Shown one piece after another: positions 22,846-34,829 of a stretch of DNA of 64,000 nucleotides. The position numbers and the translations under genes were made by a program. The DNA comes from Trifolium pratense (taxonomy: Eukaryota; Streptophyta; Magnoliopsida; Fabales; Fabaceae). The first letter of the stretch is position 1. Every line of letters starts with the position of its first letter. The stretch lies in the NCBI RefSeq assembly GCF_020283565.1, contig NC_060060.1:11036001-11100000 (forward strand), written 5' to 3'. A model generated the notes under the pieces. The model did not search any database and had not been told where the DNA came from. It worked only from the letters and a program-made list of their open reading frames with translations.

Positions 22846-24105
22846 AATAAAAGCTTTGTATTTCTACTTTCTTAGCTATTTTATTCTACAAACTAGTATT
22901 TCCCTACATAAAGTTATAGTATTGTACTGTTACATTAGTTTAATTTTAAAAAAGAAAAACATATTTTAGTTAGACGTTTGACATCCACACTCATGCAGCA
23001 TATGATTGACCCAACTTAAAAGGCCAACTTTTTCTTTGCGACTAAAAATGCCAACTACTTGAATTTATTTATTATTAATAAAAATAAAAAACTTCACTTC
23101 AGTTTGGCATCTTTCTTGCACCTCCTCCAGATCCACATAAAAAATATATACGTTAAAGTAACTTTCCTTTAATTACATCATAGAGAAGACTTTTTTGATT
23201 AGATTATTATATACGATGGGATATATATGCGCGATGAAAGGCTAAATCAATAGCTTTATTTTTTTTGAGCCCACCATGGTATGCTTTCTTTTCTATAGCT
23301 TAATTTGAGTGCCCTCACTTTGTTGCCTAGCTAGTTTTAGAAATTTAAAAAGAAACGCAAATATACATTGATTAACTAAAACGAAATATTTAAGGAAAAT
23401 GTTAAACAGTGTCCTGAGATATTGATTAAGAATGCAAAATAGTAATTTGGCATTGAAGTTTGTGCAGTCAACTTCTCGAAAGTTTAAAAAATATTCTTTT
23501 CTTTTCAAAACTTTCTTTTTTTTGGTTTCCTTAACCAGTGCCCAGAGGCACCGGTTAGCATGACCCGATGTTTAATACTAAAGGTGCAAACATCCGCTGA
23601 AACTGATTGATTGGGATAGGCATGAAGGCCAATTATTCCAGTTATCTAGTTTCCCTTGATAATATCGGAGATGTTCTTAGATGCTCTTAGATCAGGGTTG
23701 AGGTGGTTTGTCATAAGGAGTAGCCAGTTTCGATAAAACCAAAGATATCTCTCTAGAAATTACTTCATTTCTTCAATAATAAAGGATTCGACGCATTTAT
23801 GAATATGAAGGAGGATTGTGTGTGAGTGTGTGAAATTTGCTATATATTTTCTATGTAATCCTTATTTTGTTAAGCAATGTTATTGTAATCGTATTGAAAC
23901 TATAGCCTCCTTCATTTCCTTTCTCCTATTTTGTTATATCTCTTCTATCTTTAATTGATAAGGCATGAGCTAATGCATTCTTCCATCCTTCCTAGAGAAC
24001 ATGAGATTTACAAAATAAATACTTGAGCAACTCTGCAATCTTCTTAAAGAACGCCAAACTCATATTTACAATTAAAGCTTGAAAACAATCCCCCATCTAT
24101 TTCAC
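22846..24105. other. Intergenic with MITE terminus
   Basis: No gene supported. At about 23528-23560 the palindromic AACCAGTGCCCAGAGGCACC/GGTTAGCATGACC segment looks like one terminus of a MITE related in style to the element at 26922. Confidence 0.4.
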
Positions 24106-24109
24106 GCAA

Positions 24110-25040
24110 TTAAAAAATATTCAAAAAGTTAAGATTATTTTCATGTGTTCTTTCCAGATTTGGGGTCATTCCTCTAGAGAAATAAGACAACGAGCTCGTA
24201 TAATCTTTTATATTATAAGCTTGTATACACAAACAAACTCTAAACCCTGATTTGTTTTCTCTGTTTTCCCTCCATTTTATCTTGCAATTTTTATTAAAAA
24301 ATAATACAATTTTGTCTTGACTAGGATTCGAACCCACAACCCTTCAATACAAGGCAATATTTCCAACCATTATGGCAAGTATACCAATTGTGATTAAAAT
24401 TATGTGCAATAATTGATAAGCACCATCAATTTTAAAAGTATATCATATCAAAATTATTGTTGACTATATTATTCATCACGAAATATTTTTATGTCTTTCC
24501 TGATCAATAATTTTTTTTCTACCGGATCATAAATTTAGAGAATAATTATCATGTGAGATTTGGAAAGTTATTATCACGTGTAATTTGGGAAGTTATTATC
24601 AAACTCAATTCTACTAAATCAATTTTTTTTGCAATACAACCAAACACAACCATAGTCATGTCACTAATCACATTCATTATTTTGTTTTTAATATTGCAGA
24701 TTTAATATTAACCGATGATCAATTGATATAATATGCACTAGCAGACCAATTGTGATTTAAATTATGTCCACAAAGTGTTAAGCTCCATCAACTTTCATAG
24801 GAAAGATTTCATACGACAATTAAGCACCATCAATTTTCATTGCACAATTTAAACAATTAAAAACCGATAATCTCTTATATTATAAGCTTGCTAACATAAG
24901 CTAACCCTAAACCAAATTTTTTTCCCCTCATTTTCTCTTTCTTTTTATTGCAGCTTTATATTAAAAATATACAGATTTGTCATCGAACCTGCATCTCTTA
25001 CTTACAATAAAACCTTTCAACCGCTAAAATATGTGCTTCA
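24110..25040. repeat. Diverged direct repeat with tRNA-like box B
   Basis: Segments at about 24200-24470 and 24700-25040 share, though shuffled, TATATTATAAGCTTG, CAATTGTGATT(A/T)AAATTATGT, AAGC(A/T)CCATCAATTTT and a box-B-like motif (GGATTCGAACCCACAACCC in the first, worn down in the second). Likely two copies of an old dispersed element. No coding capacity is seen. Confidence 0.45.
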
Positions 25041-25499
25041 ATTATGAAAGAATTTAGGAATCCTAATATGTTAACCCTGTTTTCAATAAATTTGAACGGT
25101 GGAATTAATCACAATTTTTATTTATTTATGGATGTCTACTTAAGTTTATGTTCTTGATTATGTCTTTAATTTATTTATTTTTAACCTTTAATTATCATCA
25201 ATTTTTTAACCTTTAGTTATCAGCAATTTTTTTTAATAAGTAAACAAAACGATGGGGTTCAAAAATTATTTAAAAAATATATAAAATATAAAATAAGCAC
25301 ATAAACAAATATAGAATAATTAGTCCATGAAATTCCCTATACTACTCTTATTGAAAATGCTATTAGAATTTTTATATTTTATTTTTTATTATTACATATT
25401 ACACCTAATTAGACCCATGCACCGCATGGGTCAAAGTTCTAGTGATATAAAGTTCTGTTAAACATTAAGTTTTTGTTTTTGGGTTAGATAATATAGTGA

Positions 25500-25612
25500 C
25501 TAGAAATTTCACTTTTAAGGTGAATAAGTAAGGTATTGGAGGTTCAAATCTCGATTTATGGGTATAAAATGCGATGTCTCAATCGACTGAGCTAAATTCA
25601 CGCGGACATTAT
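25500..25612 (-). mobile_element. tRNA-derived SINE, minus strand
   Basis: Reverse complement gives GTGAATTTAGCTCAGTCGA, box B GAGATTTGAACCTCC and CCTTACTTATTCACCTTAA in the family order. The tail is lost. Confidence 0.65.
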
Positions 25613-26239
25613 TATGTTTAATTTTATTCTCCTATCATATAGACCACAACAATATAGCAAAATTGTTCGTCGCACAAGGGGAAACATGTTTTGTTAGGCA
25701 AAACATAATGATGGTTTTGCTCTCAATAGACATGATACATGCAAACACTTCAACGTTCAAGCTACTAAGTGAAGGAAAAGTGAGATGAGAGATATTGTAA
25801 TAGATATTGCCATCCTTTCTATATGAGAAGTCTGGTCTTTACGGTAGGGATCATAACGGACTCAGACAACACTATAATTTTCATCCTTGTCTTTTGTGTT
25901 GGAGAAGCTTAGTTCTTAATATGGACCTCATGTTATGGGCCATTTTGTTGAAGGATTGTGTCTAACCCTAATCCAAAGATGAAGTTTATTCTCCTAATTA
26001 ATCATATTGTCTTGTGAATCCTAAAATGTATGCCTCCATTGCAAAATAATATTTCATCATTAACGAACAAATGTACAATCAAAACCAGATCATTATTTAC
26101 TCAATTTTGATTGAATTGACAACACATATACTATAAGCTTGTTAGCAAAATTATCTAAATTTGATATTACATTCTTTGAAGATGTATAGTTTTACCTATT
26201 CCATTCCATTCACTGTCATCCTCATCTAATATGTTGCCT

Positions 26240-26625
26240 TTTTTTTCTTCTATAGAACTAATATGCTCATGTTCTCGACCGATTGGAAACCTAGTTCGAC
26301 TACATCCTCTAGGTCTATCCGCCCAACTATCACGAAACCTTCAATTTCTAGCCCAAAATGACTAGAGGACGAATAAACAATATATAATGGTTCCGAAGGT
26401 TCTCCAGCAATGACATTGATGGGTACGGTTCATAACGGTCCTTCCCATCAATGTCCTATTGATCCTTCCCAACACCTATATATACGACTGAGCCACACCT
26501 AGTTCAAGTACGCAAATTTTATTCTCAAAACTTCACATTTTTTGCTCTCATACAGACTTATGGTTGGAGTACTTACATGTACCTCCACAAATATAAAAAC
26601 ATCAACCTTAACAGACGTCTGACTT
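26240..26625 (+). repeat. Possible degenerate LTR
   Basis: A TATA box (CCTATATATACGACTGAG, about 26476-26493) is followed by a TTCTCAAAACTT segment and by GACTTATGGTTGGAGTACTT-ACATGTACCTCC, which resembles the R-U5 region of plant gypsy LTRs. No partner LTR, primer site or internal domains were found, so this rests on motif resemblance only. Confidence 0.3.
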
Positions 26626-26921
26626 ATTTTTTGATCGCTCCAAATCGACTTCTTATATATTATTATCTTTGATTTTTTCCATAAGAAACAATTTTCAATC
26701 ATGTATCCGATTCAGTCAACAAAAGTTAATAGATTTTTGATCTTTTGTTGACTCAACTGTTTCTTGTAAATAAAGAACGGATGAAGTAATTAATGTGAAT
26801 ATGAATAAATAAAGTAGACCGTAGGAATGTGCCTGACGAGGCTGCAGCCTGAAGGATTGGTGCCGGCAGCTTCTACACACATCAAATTACGCCAACTTCT
26901 GTCGGATTGTTTTTTGGGTCT

Positions 26922-27086
26922 TGTTAACATGTGCCCTTAGGGCACATGTTAAGATATACCAAAATAGAAATTCAACATTTAATGATACAAGAAATTTAAT
27001 GCTTCAAAAGTCAAAATGTACAAATTAGCATTTAATAATTTCTATTTTTGTTTCCTTAACATATGCCTTAAGGGCACAAGTTAACA
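26922..27086. mobile_element. MITE with 30-bp inverted termini
   Basis: 165 bp. The left end TGTTAACATGTGCCCTTAGG and the complement of the right end TGTTAACTTGTGCCCTTAAG continue matching for about 30 bp. Each terminus is itself a near palindrome. The element at 51555-51694 has related termini. No target-site duplication could be assigned. Confidence 0.65.
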
Positions 27087-27629
27087 TTCTCCTTGTTTTT
27101 TATTTGAATTATTATTATCAATTATTGTTATCATTAATTTACTTACATTATTTATTATTACATTTTCCAATGCCTTTTCACCACGTGGCATTCCCTCTAC
27201 CTTGCACCAAAGCACAATAGACTTCATTACTTGCCACGTCGTCTTCTCCCCTACACCACACACTTTATTTTTTACACTCTCAATCACTTAAATAGTTTAT
27301 GCTCCATACGTCCAAATCTAGATGGAACTTTTTGTCCCATTTTTATTTCTAGCTAGTCGTAAACAACAAATTACAATTCAATCATTACAAGTGAATTATC
27401 TCAATGACCTAAAGGTGCCAAACATTATATTACACATGAAATTATTTGAATTGGTTTTGATGTATATTCGATTTAAATGCACTTTTACAATAATGTGTCA
27501 TAATTTTAATCACTAAAACATACACACCATAGAGTTTTTGATCTTCGGTGGACATTCTTAAAAATTTCTAGGGCACAAACCCAATTTAAGTTGGAGAACA
27601 TCTACTTTTTAGGTAAGTTTTGTTATCGT

Positions 27630-28012
27630 GGTAAATTTTAATATGGACTGTTTTATCAGGTGGTCTATGATAGACCAGTCATGAATAACATTATAACGAA
27701 TACGAATTTTACAAAATTCACCGTTGGATTGAAAGTTTATATCATATAAATCATCTATAGAAAAATTTAGAAAAATTGAAAATTATTTGATATGTTATTG
27801 AGACACATCAAAATTAACATTTTATTAAATAACGTAAATTTTAATGGGTTTCAATAACATATCAAATGATTTTAAAAAAAATTTAAAAAATTTATGGATG
27901 ATCTATACGATATAAACTTTTCATCCAACAGTGAATTTTGTAAAATTCGTATTCGGTAGATCACTTGTCCACGGTGGACCACTTATGAAGGTGGTCCACC
28001 GTAGCATTAGTC
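27630..28012. mobile_element. Foldback MITE, Mutator-like
   Basis: Two arms of about 125 bp (about 27700-27825 and 27838-27958) are inverted complements, sharing GAATACGAATTTTACAAAAT, AAAGTTTATATC and TGATATGTTATTGA. Outer parts carry further hairpin-forming GGTGGTCTATGATAGACC and GGTGGACCACTTATGAAGGT sequence. A 10-bp direct repeat TTGTTATCGT (27620-27629 and 28013-28022) flanks it, fitting the 9-11 bp duplications of Mutator-like elements. Confidence 0.65.
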
Positions 28013-28022
28013 TTGTTATCGT

Positions 28023-29735
28023 CATTAATATTATGTCATAAGTATAAAATTTTCACAGCTGTTAATGTGATTAATCTTTGTCGGAGAATCACTCTTCTTA
28101 ACTGAAATGTTTTTATATGAGAGAACAATTATAAATTAAACCTTGACCATCAATTTAAAAGGTTTAAAAATACCGCACAAACAATATACAAAGTCGGAAC
28201 TCTAACATTATATTTATAGTTATTAAAGAGAACGCTATAATAAACACTGAAATCAGTACTCGTAATCATCTTAATTTCATTTAGTGATTAAAATCGTTAT
28301 TTTTTGGAGGCAAGTCATCGTCATGATTATAAAAAAGAAAAGGATGATTCTAAATGCGTTCAATTATATAAAAGTAACTATGCAATTATATATATGAACA
28401 ACAGGCATGAGAAAGAGAGATTTTCACGTGTTAGAAGAAAAGTAAACGACCAAAACAAGAGGCACAAACAAAGCACCTGTATTTTATTTCGTATTGCTAC
28501 TCATTAGATAAGATATTCCTATAATGTCATATGCAATGGCGTGCCAATGGTGCTATTCAAAAACAAAATAGGAGTACTATTCATACTTGTTCACCAAGAT
28601 ATTTTAATAATGCTTTAGATATTATTAATTGTTTTGAATTTATTTAGATATAATTTTAATTCCTGTAATTAAATCGTTTTGGATTCCTTTAACTTTATTC
28701 AAACAATAGTAATAACTAGAAAAAATTAATGTTTCCGTGAGAAAAATATCAAAGATCATAGTTTGAACTCTGATACTCTCAATTATTTATTTTAAAAGGT
28801 AGTATTTTAGCCAGTAGACTATTTTCCAAACAATATTAATGTTTATTGAACACAAATGTCACGTGTATTATATTATTTTAAATTGCTTCAAAGTTCATGT
28901 TCGTCATGTCAACTCGGTCTCATAAGACCAAGACAAAACATTTAAATGGCCCAATCTAAAAGGCCCTTCGACTCCCCTGCCTTTACACCCGACGTCAAAT
29001 CACATCAAATCGTAACGCCTCTGCGGCATTTAAACACGACATTGGTGGGCGCTACCATGTAATGGTCTAACTTCAATTCTAATCCTACAATCTTTCATTT
29101 CATGTTCTCATACTTGTTTGAGCGTCAAAAGATTTATAAATACATCTACACCGACGTTAACTTTTTACTATTCATTGCTCGATGTCGGTCACTTTTTACT
29201 ATACAATGTCAATTTTTTGTGTCTAAATAACAACAATGTAACAAAAAAAGCGTGTTATAAAAGAGAAAGCAAGTGGAAATGAGAATCCATAGGACCACAG
29301 ACACAATGACCCAAGGAGAGATTGTCCTTTGAATTTAGAATTGGGGCAGTTTCATTTCAATCTTGTGAATGAAATATGTACTGGCAAATGTGATTTCCAG
29401 TATGTAATGCAAATCTTCAAAAATTGAATCACGGTAATTCTATTGGGTCAATTTGTGGTCCGTGACGTCAATAGTCCTTCCCAATTTCCTTACATTCCAC
29501 TCTTAATTTAGAACCAAAACAATAAGATCCAGCTTAGCTCATATAAGCTAGTACGCTGCAATATTAGGTATCACCACAGTAAAACACCCTTCACATGATT
29601 TCCTTGTGCCATCAAATATTGTTTGGAATAAATTTGACCTAATATTGATATGGAATAGACGACATCACTATCAATCGCATTTAGATGTGTGTTACGTTTG
29701 TCAATAGTGCGGCAAAACCCGCACGAATGCAAGTT
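28023..29735. other. Intergenic, no gene seen
   Basis: AT-rich sequence. A worn SINE-like piece may lie at about 28730-28840 (box-B-like AGTTTGAACTCTGAT, then GCCAGTAGACTATTTTCC). Nothing else could be assigned. Confidence 0.4.
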
Positions 29736-29736
29736 T

Positions 29737-30170
29737 GATATCGTAGTGTCTCAGATATCGCAATAGAAGCCAAAATAGACATACATTTGAAGGTGCAGAC
29801 GTTCAAATTCAGATTTGCTACGTTACATATCACACAATTTTCACACTGTTTCAGATTTGAACCATTAATTATAAATCAGACGGTTCATATTAATTTTATC
29901 ATAAAATCACTTAAAATGATCTCAATCGTACGATATGGATCGGATGGTTCTGATAAAACTGCATGTAAACTGTGTTAAAATCTACCGTACATAGTCTGTT
30001 TCCCAGACGTTCAACCAAAAATACACTTAATCAACTCCGATCTTCTCGGTGCCGTGTCTCGAACCGAGTACCTCGAGACTGAATAGCAATAGAAGCAAGT
30101 TTGATATTATAGCGTCTCAGATATCGCAATAGAAGCCATATTAGACATACATTTGAAGGTGCAGACATTC
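29737..30170. repeat. Direct repeat pair upstream of PADRE gene 1
   Basis: About 29729-29802 and 30095-30170 share GCAAGTTTGATAT, GTCTCAGATATCGCAATAGA and AGACATACATTTGAAGGTGC with few differences. A related GACGTTCAACCAAAAATACA block occurs at 30006 and again near 30160. They probably belong to one duplicated dispersed element. Confidence 0.7.
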
Positions 30171-30539
30171 GACCAAAGATACACTTAAACAACTCCGATA
30201 TTTTTTTTGGTTTATAATGGATCCAAAGATCAAACCCAAAATCTCTAATATACTACTCAAACCTCTCATCAATAGACTAAACTTAACGGCTTAATCAACT
30301 CCGACCTTCGTTCTCACATCATATCTACTTTTGATTCAATTTTAGAACATTAATTATACACATGTTAACTTTTGGTCCAAACCTTGTGGCAAATACAATC
30401 TCGAAAATAGGGTCAGTTTCTCTCACAAAACGTTAAGCTAGCAAATAATACAACCTGTCAACAACAACTTACAGCCTGGAAAGCCATTTCAATAAATTCA
30501 AATTAATTAAATCAAAATTCCAACGTGGAAATTCCTTCC

Positions 30540-30548
30540 TATATATAC
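30540..30548 (+). promoter_or_regulatory. TATA box of PADRE gene 1
   Basis: TATATATAC in CCTATATATACATTCTCTTC, about 110 bp before the start codon, with an ACGTGG core just upstream at about 30523-30528. Position and composition suit a core promoter. Confidence 0.55.
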
Positions 30549-30654
30549 ATTCTCTTCCTCACATTCCTTTCTCAAACAACTTAATAATTACCCTTCCATT
30601 TTCCACCGAGTTAACAACTCACCGGACTCACTGAGTCACATCACAATAAGAACA

Positions 30655-31134
30655 ATGGGAAATTGCAGCTCCTCCGATTCAACTCGTGTTGCAACAGCAA
30701 AACTCATTTTACAAGACGGAAGATTACAAGAATTTTCATATCCAGTCAAAGTTTCTTACCTCTTGAAAGAGTATCCATCGTGTTTTATATGTAACTCCGA
30801 CGAAATGGATTTCGACGACGTCGTAACCGCCGTCGACGAAAACCAAGTGTTGCAACCCGGACAGCTTTATTTTGCTCTTCCGTTGAGTTGGTTGAAACAA
30901 CCGTTGCAAGCTCAAGAGATGGCTGCATTGGCCGTTAAAGCGAGTTCGGCTCTCATGAAATGCGGTGTTCGTCGGAAACAGATTCTGTTCTCCGGTGAGT
31001 ATGACTCTAAGCGCGTTTCACCGGCTAATGGTTCTGTCGGTGGTACTGTGCAGAGATCAAGAAGAGGAAGAGCTGGAAGTGGTAGTGGCGGTGTTGAGAA
31101 GTTTGCGGCGTTGTTGAGTTCGATACCGGAGTAG
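30655..31134 (+). CDS. PADRE (DUF4228) domain protein 1
   Basis: A single-exon protein of 159 residues. It begins MGNCSSSDS, an N-myristoylation consensus (Gly2) with an adjacent Cys4 for palmitoylation, so membrane anchoring is likely. The PADRE/DUF4228 domain spans about residues 12-105: AKLILQDGRLQEFSYPVKVS, then FICNSDEMDFDD and LQPGQLYFALPLSWLKQPL, then AALAVKASSAL. The C-terminal third is basic and disordered (RSRRGRAGSGSGG), ending EKFAALLSSIPE. PADRE genes are plant-specific and commonly respond to pathogens and abiotic stress; their biochemical role is unknown. It is intact, with a plausible TATA box and a normal length. A second PADRE gene lies in the same orientation at 43624. Confidence 0.93.
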   Translation: MGNCSSSDSTRVATAKLILQDGRLQEFSYPVKVSYLLKEYPSCFICNSDEMDFDDVVTAVDENQVLQPGQLYFALPLSWLKQPLQAQEMAALAVKASSALMKCGVRRKQILFSGEYDSKRVSPANGSVGGTVQRSRRGRAGSGSGGVEKFAALLSSIPE

Positions 31135-31538
31135 GGGTAGTTTGGGAAGAAAATATTTGATGGTTATTTTTGTAATTTTGTAGATATTTTTTTTAGGGAA
31201 GAAAATGGAAGTAATTTTAGATTCTTTGGAGTTAGACGAAACTCGTAATTGAAATTTGGATATTCCGTTAATTTGTCGTTCTCTTTAAACTCTTACGTTT
31301 ACTTTTTTTACCGCAAGTTAGAATATTCTTTGAATCTTATTTTACAAGTCTTTGAAATTAATTGGAACTATTCTTTTTTAGCTTATTATTACTATATTTT
31401 ATCTTGCATGTTGAAAAAGAAACTTGCAAACGCGCTTGGTAGATACCTAAAATGAGAGATTAGTAGAAATAGAATACTTAAGTCCTTTGAATTAAAGGGA
31501 TATATCAGCCCTGTTTCACTACATTAGCGAGATGGAGG
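31135..31538. other. 3' flank of PADRE gene 1
   Basis: AT-rich 3' UTR and spacer. An open frame at 31249-31455 has no family signature. Confidence 0.5.
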
Positions 31539-31629
31539 CTTCGCTACGTTAGAACCGTTATAGTTACGACTGTCGTTCACCGGGACTTCGGTCGCCAGCT
31601 TCCTTGTCATCAGGTCACCAACTTCCTTA
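31539..31629 (-). pseudogene. Plastid 23S rRNA fragment (NUPT)
   Basis: The minus strand reads GTTGGTGACCTGATGACA, then GACCGAAGTCCCGGTGAACG and CGTAACTATAACGGTTCTAA. This matches the conserved 23S rRNA region around the domain IV-V junction as found in chloroplasts. Differences are mostly C/T or G/A changes, as expected for methylated organelle DNA decaying in the nucleus. A mitochondrial or bacterial source is less likely but not excluded. It is too short to be functional. Confidence 0.8.
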
Positions 31630-31771
31630 GTATAATTATCCATACATCTATTTAAAAGAATTTATAAAAACAACTTATTACTTATTTATATTCTGCTTAC
31701 TTTTATAAATTCTTCAAAAAAACTTATTAAGAACAATTGTTAGGATATAAGCTACAACTTAAATTGTTTAT

Positions 31772-32087
31772 TGTTAGAAGTCTTACATTGGCTAGCGATA
31801 TGACATAGATAACTTTTATAAGTGTGATGCAAATCTCAACTCTTAAGCTAGCTTTTGTGGTTGAGTCTAAGTCTCTCAAATTCTAATATGGTATTAGAGT
31901 TTATCCTAGATCCATTTGTTGTGTTTGTTGTGGAGGCTTCCCATATTTGGGCCACCCGTTATTGTTGATTTCATGTTTCAGCTTGTTCAGTCCTGGACGT
32001 GAGGAGGTGTGTTAGAAGTCTCACATTGCAAACCTCAACTCTCAAATTAGCTTTTGTTGTTGAGTATAGGCATCTCAAATTCTAATA
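31772..32087 (+). mobile_element. TRIM (terminal-repeat retrotransposon in miniature)
   Basis: Two short LTRs (31772-31888 and 32010-32087) begin TGTTAGAAGTCT and end ATTCTAATA. The right one has an internal deletion. A primer site TGGTATTAGAG follows the left LTR directly, and a purine tract (GAGGAGGTG) precedes the right one. A perfect 5-bp target-site duplication TTTAT (31767-31771 and 32088-32092) flanks it. There is no coding capacity, as is normal for TRIMs. Confidence 0.88.
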
Positions 32088-32950
32088 TTTATCAAATAAG
32101 GCCTGTTAGTTTCAAGAGTTTGAATATTTGACCTCATTCTTAAAACTCTAAAGTAGAATATGAGCTTTTAGTTATTATTATTAGGTGTACATTGGACTAA
32201 TTGACCAGAAAAATGGCACAAGCGTTCAAAATTAACAGATCATGCTAGCAAACATATAGTAGTGGACTAGTGGTATATAGTAGTTAATTATTGATGACAG
32301 TAACTTATAATTGTCGTGTAACATGTAATAATTATTTATATGCTAGCTTTGTACAATTGGATAAGATGATAGAAAATATATATCTAACTATAGTATAAAT
32401 GTAAGAATAGAAAAAGACTCTTAGGATGTGACAAACATATGTGGGATCCAAACCCGTGTAATAGAAGATAGCATCAACCTAACACGAGAAGGGAATATTA
32501 AAAGGACAGTAATAACAGATTTTCACATAGATCAATACTAACAAGCAAAACATATAGTTAATTGATATAATAGGTTGATCATCATTCATCAACATTACGT
32601 TATCCTTATCCACATTTATTTGTTAATATTACTTTAAGGCCAAAAATCTATTGAGACAAGTCAAATTAATTAAAACGTAATGTTCAAGTCCAAATAATGC
32701 AATATTAGTTGACAGTTGAAGTAATTCTATTTTGTAACTAAATAATAATTATGATTAATAATTTAGTTAGGCTTGTACCATAATGAATTGTGGACAATTA
32801 GAGAAGTGTTATGTGCAAGAGGACAAAGTGATAAGAAATGTTGGTTTATAAGAATCAAAATGTATAGGCATGGTGCTTGATTTGGCATTGATTATAGCTA
32901 AGGATGACAATGGAGGACAATATAAAATTGAGTTATAGCTAAGGATGGCA

Positions 32951-33095
32951 ATCGGTAGTTGGTTCAGTGATGATTGACGCTAAATTTAGTAGGGAGGATC
33001 ACGGTTCGATCCTCCGCAACTGCGATCAAAAGGGTACGCTGAAACCACTTGATACTAGATTTGACATCCGAATCAGATTAAACCGGTAGTAAAAG
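32951..33095 (+). mobile_element. tRNA-derived SINE, second family
   Basis: Box A-like TGGTTCAGTGATGATTGACG and box B ACGGTTCGATCC are followed by CGCAACTGCGATC, GAAACCACTTGATACTAGAT and AGATTAAACCGGTAGT. This is a pattern I recognise from dispersed plant tRNA-like repeats and is distinct from the family at 3322. A 20-bp near-duplicate, TTATAGCTAAGGATG(A/G)CAAT, lies at about 32894 and 32934. Confidence 0.5.
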
Positions 33096-33099
33096 CTAA

Positions 33100-34825
33100 A
33101 ATAAATTGAGTAAAGAATGGGCAAAGGGGTGAGTTGGGTACAGTGTGACTGGGTTTAGGTAAGTGTGGTTTGGTTGTGTGGTATGAAGGAACTGTTAACA
33201 GCTGTAACAAGCCTGTTATGGTACGGTAACATTACAATTGAATCAGTTCAATTTTGGCTTGTAATGACCAACTAGCGAATATTGTGTTCTCACATCACAA
33301 TCATGAATTCCCTCTTATGTTAATATTTTAACCCATTCACTTACATAGTGGGCACATCATTGAAATGGTGAGATTTGATGTGGTTATAGGTTTTTTTGAG
33401 TGATAGTTCACTTCAAGATGGAGTCAATAGAAAGTGATTCAATTGTACATTGGCGCGAACCACGTTTGCACTTAAATATAAGACATGATTGTAATTGCTT
33501 GCGTGATATCCGATGAAGAATGTTGGGGGTTGTTGAATCAATCTAATGGTCCTGGAGAGACGAATTCGTTATGACAGGAGCATCGAACGTCTGGTATAAT
33601 GCATAAATGGCTTTAGGCTAGTTGTAAAGTGTGGCGTTGACTTGGACTAAATTCGTGATAGATGATTGTTTGTATTGAGTCTTGGCTCAGTTCGGAACAA
33701 ATCTTCATTAGATTATTTAGATTTTGTTTTAGACCGGTCAAAAATCTAATCCACCATATTTTAGGTACCATACCAGTAAAGATTCAAACCAACAGAACTT
33801 TCCCTTAAGCTTCAGATCCACTTCGGGTCGTAATAGCTCGTATAATAGCACAACATTTCGTAATGGCGATCCGATCTTGGTATTTGTGAGAACTGTCCGT
33901 AACTGCTTTCTCACTACTATGCAACAGCTCAATTTGGATGCTTATTGTTGGAGAGCAACACTTACATTATATATACAATTCTTCACAACCTCACAAGATA
34001 TGTCTCATTTCTAATCTTTTTATCGTCGTCATCTCCACCTTTAATTCCGGCCTCCATCTCCATTCATTAAGCGCATACATCTCGGCGATCCACCATCACT
34101 TTTTGACATATATACATGAATGCTTCAATATCTGGCTAAGAAAATCATGGTCCCACAATCACAAAGTGAAACCAGATCTTATAGTCTTTAATTTGCCAGC
34201 GAGACACAACAGAGACACTAGCTTATTTTTGCAGTTTTAGGCAAAGAAGCTGCTGTTCGAATTCATTACAAGTAAGAGTAAGACATGGCATATTAAAAAC
34301 ATGCATTTTAGAATTGATTAATTGTACTACTGAGAACTGTGTGTGAGTTGCTACATGTTTTTTCTATGACAAGACATGACGACCCACCTTGTATGGGTGT
34401 ACTGTGCACCACTTTTCCATATGATTAGTGGTTTATTTAGGTATGTTATTTTGCTTTCAGGTCATTCTAGATATGGTGGTGTGGAATCAGAATGACCAAA
34501 TAATAGTGATAATGAATTTAATGAAGTTGCAATGTTTGATAAATTTGGTAGCATATTACAACTAATCACTAATCAGTGTGCCTTGAAACCATTTTGAATG
34601 TAGTATTTACTATTTCCAAAATGAGAACACTGTCATCAAAAATCAATTCAGAGTACTTGTTAGTTGTTACAATGTCACAATTATACATTGTATTACTCTA
34701 CTCCTATGGCTATTAGGTTGATGATAATTAATATGACAGGTTTAGTGCATATGGTCATATATGGATCACCTGTGTTCTACAGCTGTGGTGATGTGGTCAC
34801 TGATGATTATTATTAGTAAGGAACT
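33100..34825. other. Intergenic, no gene seen
   Basis: No recognised coding, RNA or element structure. The minus frame at 33738-33932 and the plus frame at 33938-34240 show no family motifs. Confidence 0.45.
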
Positions 34826-34829
34826 CGTA

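Noticed and set aside
33738..34240. Adjacent minus and plus open frames
   Set aside because: Neither shows recognisable residues, and the segment resembles low-copy repeat DNA.
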